64,000 nucleotides of DNA from Charina bottae (Eukaryota; Chordata; Lepidosauria; Squamata; Charinaidae), in the NCBI GenBank assembly GCA_023362775.1, contig JALMGJ010000020.1, positions 7,133,501 through 7,197,500 on the forward strand, given 5' to 3'. This document shows, piece by piece, positions 44,909 to 54,864 of this stretch. Each line of letters begins with the position of its first letter. Positions within the stretch are counted from its first letter, which is position 1. Both the position numbers and the translations under genes were made by a program. The notes below the pieces were generated by a model, which ran no database searches, had not been told where the DNA came from, and saw only the letters and a program-made list of their open reading frames with translations.

Positions 44909-46550
44909 GAAATGTAAGTTAAGAGGAGTATTTTTCAGCTTTATTACAGCTTCATTGGCCTTGGAAATTAGGAATAATAAAAGCCAAACAAACAAAAAAT
45001 TGCATGCTAACGACAACAGAGACAAGATAGAATTCATAAGAGGGGCTTTTCACAGATGGATGACAGTTGCAAATACATTAAGATTTGGAAGAAGCAGTTT
45101 GTTGGCAATGCCGAATGAAAGGATTCCCAGGAGTGTGAGCTTATGCTTGGTGTTTGGGGTCGTGGAGAGTGGGTTATAAGCAACTCTGGATGCTGTTGAA
45201 TAAGTTACAAGCTCTCTGATTAAAATAGAAAGGATGCAAATAAAACTCCACATTCTGTTGTCAGAATGAAAGCAGGGAAGGCACAGATTGCAGATGCAAC
45301 CTTAATCTGTAGGCATTGTGTTAGTATTTAAAGGTCCTGATTAATAATAATAACTATATTAAAGCATATTATTTAAATCCTAATGCTATCACCCAAACTT
45401 TAACTCCTCCTGAAATCTGCAATAAAGTACAAGCTCATTTGCTAAAATGTCTGACTTGCTTATAGTTGATATTGAGATAAGAAGTGGTACTCCAATACAA
45501 CATTATCTGACTAATTTCAGCAACTCATATTTGCATTCTTCCCTAACCATTGTCCTCTGGATGAGTTGAACCATTTCACATTGTCCTTCTGGGTAGTTTC
45601 CCAGGTAACTGGGCACAGAAGGGAATCTTTGGCTGCATCCAGAAAGACAGTTCTGCTCTTCTTATCTGGCTCAGAATTGATGAAGTAGAAAGCAAAACGT
45701 CTATCTCTACACAGAAAACATTAAGCAAATATTTTTTTTTGTAATTTTAAGAAATGTAATGTTATTCCATCGCCATTAAATTGGCTGCCACTTTTGAGGG
45801 TGGGAAATATCTGAATGTAAAGACATCACATGTTTTATTTCAGCAGCACTCACTCAGCTGTCATAATGTCTAATTTCATGCTGTGGGTGGATCAATTTAG
45901 ACTATCTGGTTAGGACTGATGGTCATACAAACAGGAAATCATGACAAGAGAGGCCTTTTATTTTATTGGAATAATACAATTACAAAAAGAAAAAAGAAAA
46001 AAGAAAACAAAATGTGAATACAAATAAAATAAAACAAGATATTAAAAACAGTTGTTTTTGGTAGCTTGTATGAAAATGTCTTTCCAGGAGCACATGATAA
46101 TCTTTTTTGGTATGAGTTCAAACATGGTTAATGCAAAGTTCTTTAAAAATGATCAAATTCCAAAATTTTGGAATGCAATTTAGAAACATTTTAAATCTTA
46201 ACTTCCTTCCAAGAACCTGGGTCACCATAGTAAGAATATTGAATCAGTAAGAGGCTACTAAGGGGCATGGCCAAACATATGTACTAATGTAACTTCATAT
46301 TTATTACATCTCCAACATAAGAAGGTCAAGAACCAACCTTTTTCAAACTTCCATTCAAATCCAAAAGATTTGAAAAAGAATTATTTGATGAATTATCCTT
46401 ATTTTGAGATAATTGTCAATAAAATATTTGTATAACTTCTAAACAAATATTTCTCTAAAACATTCAAAATCATAATGAAAGTGAAATCATGCTTCTGGTC
46501 CAGGCAAAGAGAATAACAAATGCTTTAACTGAAATTCAGCTATTTGGGGC
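44909..46550. other. No gene recognised
   Basis: AT-rich unassigned sequence without long frames or identifiable element borders. Confidence 0.45.
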
Positions 46551-46563
46551 AAATACTTTTTGT

Positions 46564-46673
46564 CATGTATAGTCGAAGGCTTTCACAGCCAGAATCCGAT
46601 GGTTGTTGTGGGTTTTCCGGGCTGTGTGGCCGTGTTCTGCCAGAAACACAGCCCGGAAAACCCACAACAACCA
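46564..46673. mobile_element. Short foldback insertion, Penelope-like end
   Basis: A 110-bp insertion flanked by the 9-bp duplication actttttgt (46555-46563 and 46674-46682). It holds about 36 bases of lead sequence (gtcgaaggctttcacagcc) and a perfect hairpin: 28-bp arms at 46600-46627 and 46646-46673 with an 18-nt loop. The lead matches a repeat end I associate with reptile PLEs. Confidence 0.7.
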
Positions 46674-46868
46674 ACTTTTTGTAATCTTTCTAAAGCAAAT
46701 TATACTTTTAAAATCAATTAACTGGTTAGCTGATTAAGGGTAACCCATCATTTTACAACAAAGATCATTCCAAAGGGTCAATTTCTCATGAGAATAAGAA
46801 TCAATTTTTAATTTCTTACCCAACATTGTGCCGTTTGGTCTGAACACCTTTAGTACTGAATATTCTAC

Positions 46869-47009
46869 AAGTACATGTAGAGAGCAGTCTACATAGAGAA
46901 AGCATAGGAAAAACATAAGTGAGATGAATACCCATGGTTCATAGCTGAATTATACCCATGGTACACAATTCTGATTGGTTAATATGGGCTAGGCAACTCT
47001 TCAGCTTAT
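46869..47009 (-). mobile_element. LTR internal fragment inserted with target duplication
   Basis: About 140 bases almost identical (one visible difference) to 39430-39569, an internal part of the 631-bp LTR. It is flanked by a perfect 10-bp duplication aatattctac (46859-46868 and 47010-47019). Neither LTR end nor an A-tail is present. Confidence 0.88.
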
Positions 47010-47019
47010 AATATTCTAC

Positions 47020-47920
47020 TCCTACACCAAGAACCAAGCACTTGTCAAGATTTTGGAGGTGACAAGGAATAGCTCTTCAGTCTAGCCCATAATGGTACAT
47101 AATCAATGTCATGTTCATCTGAGTATTCTACGAGATTAACAGATTTGCCCAATGGCTTTTTGTTTTTGTTTTTGTTTAACTTTTCATTTGAAAGTTGGAA
47201 CTTTGAAAGAGAGAAATTGGGAGTTTATCTGAACAATTTATATGGCTGCCCATCTCATTCTCATGACCGTGATTGACTATTTGTATTCAAATTTAACCAC
47301 TAATTTAACTTAACTTAATAAATATCAATCCTTAGGTCATAAGAAGTTGCATTAGAGAATGTAAAATATTCAAATCCACGAAATAATTATCCCAAAATAT
47401 TTAATAGAATCTGAAAACAAAAGCTATTTTTGCATATTTGCATAGAAATGTTTTTGCTAATTTATTTAGATTGATTCCCATTTATTGTTTATCAAGATTT
47501 TTACCATATTGCTAGATAGTAGAGAGCACTGATAATCATTATAAAGGTAAAAATATTATCCTCATGAGAAGACTGTCTGTCACATTATAGAATAGACGAC
47601 TGATTAGGCATCCTCAGATCAGGAACAGTGTGTTCTAGCATAGCTGTCAAGCAGTTTGCAGAGCTATTTTGAGTTCAGTCCATGGATGTCCATGGATGTA
47701 CAAGAAACATCCATATTTCAAGAAAAAAGACAGGCAGTGTTTTCAGCTCCTAGATGAACTGTCTGAAAATATTTTTTCAGTGTTAATAGTATCAGCAGTA
47801 TTACCGAACATACAAAAATTTCTACCTACAGATTCTAAATAATGCATCTTACGTAGTTTGGCTTCAGAAGCAAAAGGTAGGGTATAGTGTTTGTGTCTGC
47901 AGGTTAATATTTAAAAATGT
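47020..47920. other. No gene recognised
   Basis: Unassigned AT-rich sequence. A short minus-strand L2 tail-like stretch lies near 47235-47275. Confidence 0.4.
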
Positions 47921-47929
47921 GGTTTCTCA

Positions 47930-48240
47930 AGAATGTTGTTATTGGGAGGAAATAGACTGGTTCCAGGTTGGCAAAGAAGTGAGACAAGGCTGCATACTCT
48001 CCCCTTATTTATTCAACTTACATGCAGAATATATATTGAGGGAAGCAGGATTGGAAGAAAACGAATGTGGTTTTAAAATTGGAGGAAGAAACATCAACAA
48101 CCTGTGCTATACTGATGATACTAATCTAATAACTGAAAATACAAATAATCCACAAGCTCTAATAATGAAAGTCAAGGAGCACAGTGTAAAGGGAGACTAA
48201 GATTAAATATAAAGAAGAGTAAAATCATGACAACAGGTAC
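47930..48240 (+). pseudogene. BovB reverse transcriptase fragment
   Basis: Encodes DWFQVGKEVRQGCILSPYLFNL, then GGRNINNLCYTDDTNLI. The catalytic YADD is changed to YTDD. Homology starts and stops abruptly within the RT domain, so it is a dead internal fragment, more diverged than the BovB at 16540. Confidence 0.85.
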
Positions 48241-48244
48241 AGTA

Positions 48245-48755
48245 ACCAGCCTTAACATTGACAATTGTTGTTTTGGTTGTTTCACAATCTTACTTTTATT
48301 CTGGTAGATGCTCACATTTGTTTGAATTACAAGCCAATGTTTTAGAAACTAAAGACTACACATTTCTATGATGACAACAACAACAACAACCCTGCAAGGC
48401 TGGAAGAACACACATTCTCCATCAATTATATAAATTTCTTCATAAGAATATAAATTAACTTTTTCTATATTTGAACAATTTAAAAATTTGGGGCATATAT
48501 ACTAGTTGATTAATTTCCTTTTTTATTATAAATCATCTTAAATGTGATATATTATATAAATAAGGCTTATTTCTGTGGAATCTTTTTCTCCTTTTTTCTT
48601 TTTGCAGATAAATATATTAAAATGTATATACTGCTTTCTGAAGACACAAAACATTTCACATAGTACTATAGCTTGTTAAAGGAATAGCAGGGTTAGATTC
48701 TTCTAATAAAACAACAAAGTTTTGTGCCACATTCTTATAAAACAAACTTGGATTG
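48245..48755. other. No gene recognised
   Basis: AT-rich unassigned sequence. Confidence 0.4.
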
Positions 48756-49210
48756 GGCTTCCAGGTGGAGAAAATGGCGGACTAACATGTTCCCGAACAG
48801 CAGGGATGACACCAAGGCAGAGACCGGTGCCTGGGTGGTGAGCACAGACCAGTGGAGCTTTTCCGGATAAGGAGAAGCTGTGAGATCACCCACTTGTGCT
48901 TCAGAAGGCAGCTCCTCACGAGGGAACTGGCAGGAACTGGAGAATCCTGCATGTGACTTGCTAGTAGAGCACTGAGGAGCCATGGAAGAAAAAAACAAGC
49001 TCATAGCTTCAAGCAGAGCCTGCTAAAGGACCCTGGGTTTGCCCAAAACTCCACTATCTAGTGCAGTTTTGGAACAGAAAAATTATAAAAGTTATAGAGA
49101 TCTTCTAAGCAGCAGAGTACCTAAACCACCCGGTGAGTGTTCCTTCATTCCATGAGTGGGATTAAAAGTAAAGAAATAACTTTATGGACTTTAAAAGAAT
49201 CAATAGCAAA

Positions 49211-49456
49211 TGTCTATGAAGGTTCTCAGTCATCCAGGTGGAATTGTCTGTAGCTTGAATCATGTCAACTGGATTTCTATTTTCTTAATGGAAACGTTTC
49301 GCTCCTTATCCAAGGGGCTTCTTCAGTCTGAGCAAAGTTGGTAAGGGTTACCAACCCTTACCAACTTTGCTCAGACTGAAGAAGCCCCTTGGATAAGGAG
49401 CGAAACGTTTCCATTAAGAAAATAGAAATCCAGTTGACATGATTCAAGCTACAGAC
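49211..49456. mobile_element. Penelope-like palindromic insertion
   Basis: Flanked by the 13-bp duplication aatcaatagcaaa (49198-49210 and 49457-49469). After 32 lead bases it forms a 217-bp perfect palindrome: arms 49243-49349 and 49353-49459, with a 3-nt centre. Each arm carries CTGAAGA, a stem and GAAACG, the hammerhead-like signature of PLE terminal repeats. Confidence 0.8.
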
Positions 49457-49766
49457 AATCAATAGCAAAAAGCTTGCCAAGAGTTTCAACTACAAAAGTT
49501 TAAAATGGATTAAGGGGACAGTTGAATTTGGATTATTGTTTATTTTAAAGTACTTTGAAGTTAATTAAATAAATAATACATGCTTCTGTGTGAAAGAGGA
49601 TTGTTTAAACTTGCTAAGAAGGGCAATTGGCTGATTTAGTTAAAGAAATAAGGAGACTGGTTGTGAAAGATCATATGACTATAGAACTACAGAGTGCCAA
49701 AAGGGACTAAAGCAGAGCTTTCCAAACTGTGTGTCGTGACACAAAAGTGTGTCGCCACACCACCCG

Positions 49767-50383
49767 GAAGCGGGCTCATCTGACCATCCTTCCCGGAGCT
49801 GCTGGGGCCGGATGGAGCGGTGGGGGACTCGGAATCACTCCTTCCAGCGGGCGCTCCAAGCCCAGCTGTTCAGGCATCGATCAAGGATCGACCAGGCCTG
49901 GGGACAGGGCTGGCCGAGGGGCTCGGCGGGAAGATGGGTCCCTGTTGCCTGAGACATCCTCACACATCCTCCCCCCCTCCCCCCACAATATGGCAGCAAT
50001 AACAGGCAGGGCCCGAAAGAGAAGGAAAGCCCAAGAAAGAGCGGGGATCCTGCACTTTCCACTCTCCAGAAGAGCGTTCCGCACTTGGATCCATTTCTGC
50101 CAGAGCCTTCGCGGCAGGTGGTGGTCGCTGTGGTTGTTATTGCTGCCATATCGCGGGGGGAGGGGGAGAGGATGTGTGAGGATGTCTCAGGCAACAGGGA
50201 CCCGTCTTCCCTCTTCCCCCCTGAGCCCCTCGGCCAGCCCTGCCCCCGGGCCTGATCGATCCTTGATCGATGGCCGAACAGCTGGGCTTGGAGCGCCCGC
50301 TGGAAGGAGTGACGATGCCGAGTCCCCCACTGCTCCATCCGGCCCCAGCAGCTCCAGGAAGGATGGTCAGATGAGCCCGCTTC
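49767..50383. repeat. Large inverted repeat, arms about 240 bp
   Basis: The arm 49767-50003 is matched in reverse by 50136-50383 with a few differences, around a spacer of about 132 bp. For instance gaagcgggctcatctgacc at the left pairs with ggtcagatgagcccgcttc at the right. The transcript would fold into a long hairpin. Confidence 0.9.
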
Positions 50384-51189
50384 AGGCGACCCCCTGCCTG
50401 CCCGCCCGCCTGCCTCTCAGCCGCCTGCCCGCCAGCGCAGCATCTTACCTTCTCTGACGAAGTGCGGTGGAAGCCGGGCAGGCACCGGTGAGGCGCTCCT
50501 CATGCTGCGCTCCCGCTGGCGGCTCCTCTGCTTCTGCCCCGTCCCCGCCGCCCACGCTGGGTCTCCCCGGAGCACCGGGAGCCCTCTTGTTAGGCCGGAG
50601 CCGCCAGCAGGCTCCCTCGGCTCGGCTCTCGCGAGCCGCGCGTCAGACCGCCGCCATCTTCCACTTGTAGGTGATGGGAGGAAGCGGTGGGCCAGGCCAC
50701 CTGTCCGCTCGCCCAGTCCCGCCTCTGCCTGGCTGGGGCTGCCGCCAACGGAAAGGGGGAGCCAGAGACGCAGACGGCGTGGGGGCCATGAGAGGCGGGC
50801 AGCGGAGCCACCTCCCCGTCCCTTTCTCGGCTTTCAGGCCGATGGCACTTCTCGGGAGGGAAAAGCCATGTCTCCGGCCACCGCACTTCGTGGTCCCTGC
50901 ACCCCCCCCAGTGCGGCAGCCTAGTCGCGTCCCTGCACCCTCCCCCCAGTTGCAGCCCTACCGGGCTGCTAACTTACCTGGCTTCTGCGGCGAGAGCTGA
51001 AGAGCTGGGTTCAGAGCAGGGACCTGTCGGCGTGGCAAGGGATGGGCGGGGCTCCACGTGGTGCATGGCCTCCTCTTCCGGGTTCCCCTGCGACACACCT
51101 GGGCCCTTGCCGCGACACAGAAATGTGTCGCGACACACAGTTTGGAAAGCTCTGATCTACAATTACATACAATACAATACATACAATAC

Positions 51190-51525
51190 AAGACTGGGGG
51201 GCCGGGGGGCGGGATTTGGAGCCGGCAGCCAATCACGTGGGGTGGGGTTTGGACCCGGGAGCCAATCACGTGTGCTGGGGGCAGGGTTTGGAGCCGGGAG
51301 CCAATCACATGGGCTGGGGGGTGGGGTTTGGAGCCGGCAGCCAATCACATGGGCCGGGGGTGGGGTTTGGAGCCGGCAGCCAATCACGTGGGCCGGGGGC
51401 AGGGTTTTGAGCCGGGAGCCAATCACATGGTCCGGGGGGCGGGGTTTGGAGCCGGCAGCCAATCACATGGGCCGGGGGCGGGGTTTGGAGCCGGCAGCCA
51501 ATCACGTGGGCCGGGGGCGGGGACT
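51190..51525 (+). repeat. CCAAT/GC-box minisatellite, 8 units of 39 bp
   Basis: CCAAT starts at 51229, 51262, 51301, 51341, 51380, 51419, 51459 and 51498. Each unit contains AGCCAATCA (NF-Y consensus) and a GC-rich block close to GGGGCGGGGTTTG. Four units also carry CACGTG immediately after CCAAT. Confidence 0.92.
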
Positions 51526-51688
51526 CCTCATTAGTGTGTCACGAAATTATGCATGGCTAAAAGGCGTGTCACCAACATGAAAAGTTTGGAAAGGCCTGGA
51601 CTAAAGAGTTAAGGATATATATATAGAGAGAGAAAATAAATCCTCTCTCTTATATTTCCCTTTCTGAATTACAATTTTAAAAAGAAAA

Positions 51689-51904
51689 ATGAAAATGGCC
51701 ACTACCAGAAAAGCAGTGAAAATTACAGAGGGGAGGAGAGGATCATTTACAGAGCAAATAAGGGATTATGCCAGACATTTTACAGAGGATGTAAAAGAAC
51801 TGGGGAAGAATGTCACAGCATCAGTAACAGCATCAGTGACTGAATCTGAAACTGCATCAATAACTGCATCATTAAAAGAGATCTGGCTACACTTGAAGAG
51901 ATAA
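51689..51904 (+). pseudogene. L1 ORF1 N-terminal fragment
   Basis: A 71-codon frame (MKMATTRKAVKI...) followed by related coding sequence in another frame (51904-52035, MEERFANTEEKMNKIFEES-like). It looks like an L1 ORF1 head and coiled coil. A 12-bp repeat encoding TASV occurs at 51820-51875. No RRM domain remains. Confidence 0.6.
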
Positions 51905-52038
51905 TGGAAGAAAGATTTGCAAATACGGAAGAAAAGATGAATAAAATATTTGAAGAATCTCTAATACAGATGAGTGGAGAGGTTAAACAAATTAAAGAGA
52001 AAATAGGAATTTTGGAAAATAACACAGAAATAGCCTAA

Positions 52039-52790
52039 CATTGTTCCCCAAATGGCCAGCAAAATGCTACCTTCCCATTTGTGTTCCTCAATAAGTGAGA
52101 GAAAAATGTTTCCCTATCTACCATGTATATTCCGTAGAGGGCAGAAAATAAATGAAACGTATATGCCATATACAGCAAGTGGTTGTGATTTCTCAATATC
52201 CCATGGTGGGATTAATGATAATAAAGAATTATGATGACTTGGCCAATTCACACAAACAAGTGACAGAAGAGTAACTGCAGACCTACTTTTTCAGATTTTT
52301 TTTTTCTGTGAATGATAGTTTCACTATAAGTAAACTAGTAAGCAAAATGTTTCCAGGCAGTGAAATTGCTAAGAAATATGCATGAGCATGTACAATAGCC
52401 ACTTCATCAACTCACTGGTATGGGCTTGTGAAAGATTTCTTCCACAGAGACAAATAACCACTTCATCTTCAATTAGCTCTCATTTATTATTTAAACAAAT
52501 TTCTCGGTTGGTGCTTAGAGACAGAACTCGGGTGAGAGTATAGGACATGTGGTACATTGCAAGAAATTCATTCCTGTTTCAGACCCTGACATGTTGGCAG
52601 GTATGTGCATTAAGAGGTAAGATATCAGTGGTTCAAATCTGATTTCAACAATAAAACCCATTTACCAGAAGCAAACCAGGAAGGATGGTCCCTGCCACTC
52701 CATCTAGTCCACTGGATGCTCCCTTCCAGCCCTGGATTACTACTGTAGTTTTGGGATACAGATGGTTTTTTTTTAATCTCAGGTGAGATT
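52039..52790. other. No gene recognised
   Basis: Unassigned AT-rich sequence. Confidence 0.4.
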
Positions 52791-52797
52791 GAGATTG

Positions 52798-53035
52798 GTC
52801 TATTTATTTATTTATTTAATTTTTATCCCGCCTTTATTATTTTTATAAATAACACAAGGCGGCGAACTCCTTCCTCCTCCTCTTTTCCCCACAACAGCAA
52901 CCCTGTGAGGTGAGTTGGGCTGAGAGAGAGCGACTGGCCCAAGGTCACCCAGCCGGCTTTCCTGCCTGAGGCGGGACTAGAACTCTCAGTCTCCTGGTTT
53001 CTAGCCCAGCACCTTAACCACTAGACCAAACTATC
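52798..53035 (-). mobile_element. tRNA-derived SINE, same family as 20102
   Basis: The AAATA tail and cgcctttattatttttataaataac lie at the left, the body caaggtcacccagccggc in the middle and the tRNA-like head (ccttaaccactagaccaaac) at the right. About 238 bp, without internal expansion. Confidence 0.88.
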
Positions 53036-53039
53036 TCCC

Positions 53040-54210
53040 AAAGAGGGGAAGAAGGATTAACACCTTTACAGTAGTCACATACTTCTTACTCTACTTAACC
53101 AGAAGCATGTGACTAGGTTACACTACTGAAATTATTTCACTTTTTGCTTTTTTACCTTTCAGTCAGTAGAAAGGCAGCACAGCTTTTGAGACTCCTGCTC
53201 TGCCAAGAAAAAAAATCCTAAGATTTCCAAGGTGTATTTGTAGGTGGGACACCCCTCACCCCAATCATCACTGTTTCAGCCAATTTGGGACAACTGGCTT
53301 GTAAGCAACACAACACCACTCAGGTGCTTTTTTTTTAATTAGACAAGCAAAACAAGGAAAACTTAAACAGCACAATGATTTATGTATTTGACGCACCATT
53401 TGACAGTATTCCATCACTTCAATGCACTGATCAGCAGCAATATGCAAAGCTATTCAGTTGTCATGTTCTTAGGCCAGGCATAAAGCAAGTGCCTCTTTCT
53501 GCAAATGCAGGCTGTATCAAAGTACTGTACAGTATAAATATGCACATAAACAATTAAACCTCAGAGAAACAAGTTACAAATTTAAACATGCAAAATCAAG
53601 CATTTTTTAAATAGCACTGATTTAAATATTGTATTGTTATTGTTATTGTATTGTTGTGGCACCACCTCTCCAAAAAAATCTGGGTCACAGCTGAACAAAA
53701 AGCAGCTGGGTGAGAAAGTAATGTAAAAGAGAGAAATTGCAAACAGGGGATCAGTGTTCGCATTTACTTCACCATTACTTTCCCCTGCACCTCTTCTTGG
53801 ATCACTCAAAAACTAAAGTTGGCAATTCAAGAGGTATGAAGCGGAGAAGCAGCAAGCAGAGGAAGGATTAAATAACTGTTGTTCGTCCTATTGCTCCCCC
53901 CACCCCTAAATCTTTTCAGTTCTTTGTTGGCATCTTACATTCTCACAGGTAAAATGTGTTGTTGCCAAATATCTATTTTAGCTTTAGATTGACTTTACAT
54001 TGGTTAAGAAGACTCCAAAAGATTGTTTCAACTCTGTAATTCTTGCATGTGAGATTTCTGTGAATAGAGCTAAAGTTCACTCTGAGTAATCTTAAGTTGT
54101 TGGTGTTCTCATTTGAAATCTTGCCAAATTTTGGATGAAGACATTGAAATCTTATGAGAACACTACTATAAAGTGTTTCACTCCTAACTTTATGTAGGAG
54201 AAAAGTACCA
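53040..54210. other. No gene recognised
   Basis: Unassigned. Minus-strand frames at 53582-53809 and 53973-54215 show no domain or exon signal. Confidence 0.4.
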
Positions 54211-54216
54211 TTCATA

Positions 54217-54684
54217 CATATAGTCCTCGACTTACGACCATTTGTTCAGCGACCGTTCAAAGTTATGATGGCACTGAACAAATGATGGTTATGACTGTTC
54301 CTTGGAGTTCCAGCTGTCCCAGCACCCCCGCAGTCATGTGATTGCGATCTGGCGCTTGGCAACTGGCTCACACTTACGACCAGTTGCAGCACTCCACGAT
54401 CATGTGATTGCCATTTGCAACCTTCCCTGCTGGCTTCCCCAGAAAGTCAATGGGGAAGCGGGCAGGGAAGGTCACAAGTCACTGGGGTAAGTCTCTCCCA
54501 ACTGACTTGGTTGTGGGAAGGTGGCAGGAAGTTGCCTCGCCTAACGACCATGGGATTCGGTTAATGATGGCAACTGGGACTGCAGGGATTGCTGTCGCTA
54601 AGTGATGCAGTCACACTTTACAACTGCATTGCTTAGCGATGGAAATTCCAGTACCAATTGCTGTCGTGAATCAAGGACTACCTG
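54217..54684. mobile_element. Tc1/mariner-type (pogo/Tigger-like) MITE, 468 bp
   Basis: Left end CATATAGTCCTCGACTTACG and right end AAGGACTACCTG are inverted relatives, flanked by TA (54215-54216 and 54685-54686). The body consists of gcgaccgttcaaagttatg-type units typical of a common squamate MITE. No transposase. Fragment copy at 27254. Confidence 0.82.
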
Positions 54685-54699
54685 TAACTTTATACCATT

Positions 54700-54860
54700 A
54701 TTAGGTCTCTCCTTACTCTTCTTTCCTCTAAGCTAAAAAGCACCAAGTGCTGTAATCTTTCCTCATTGGGGACTTGCTTTGTTTTTTTGCCCCCTATAAT
54801 GTGGCTTATATGGTGGCTGGAACAACACAAAGTATTCCTCCAGGCAATCCCAATTTTCCT
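54700..54860 (-). mobile_element. CR1 LINE relic
   Basis: The plus strand reads ctccttactcttctttcctctaagctaaaaagcaccaag...taatctttcctcat, which follows the reverse complement of the CR1 3' region. Diverged and short. Confidence 0.5.
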
Positions 54861-54864
54861 TAAT

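Larger units (their letters stand above)
49713..51598. mobile_element. Composite hAT MITE, CAGRGCTTTCC family, 1886 bp
   Basis: Outer ends CAGAGCTTTCCAAAC (end B) and the reversed end A (catgaaaagtttggaaaggcctg) are flanked by a perfect 8-bp duplication gactaaag (49705-49712 and 51599-51606). Inside, a second, reversed copy of end B ends at 51154. Between the outer and inner end B lie a large inverted repeat and CpG-rich sequence; between inner end B and end A lies the CCAAT/GC minisatellite. The long frames here (up to 242 codons) are artefacts of GC-rich repeats. Confidence 0.9.
48757..52038 (+). mobile_element. L1 5' fragment (5' UTR and ORF1 start) with two nested insertions
   Basis: Starts cttccaggtggagaaaatggcgg, a typical L1 5' UTR, and runs through a spacer into an ORF1-like frame at 51689, ending near 52038. 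It is interrupted by the PLE palindrome (49211-49456) and the hAT composite (49713-51598), each with exact duplications. Joined across both, the L1 part is about 1.15 kb. It is a subfamily different from the intact L1 at 4154 and lacks all 3' sequence. Confidence 0.75.

Noticed and set aside
49729..50457. 242-codon plus-strand frame and 167-codon minus-strand frame
   Set aside because: They mirror each other because of the inverted repeat inside the composite hAT. No domain is visible, and the start lies in the MITE end.
51190..51525. CRISPR-like array
   Set aside because: The repeats are contiguous with no unique spacers, and the genome is a vertebrate; it is a minisatellite.
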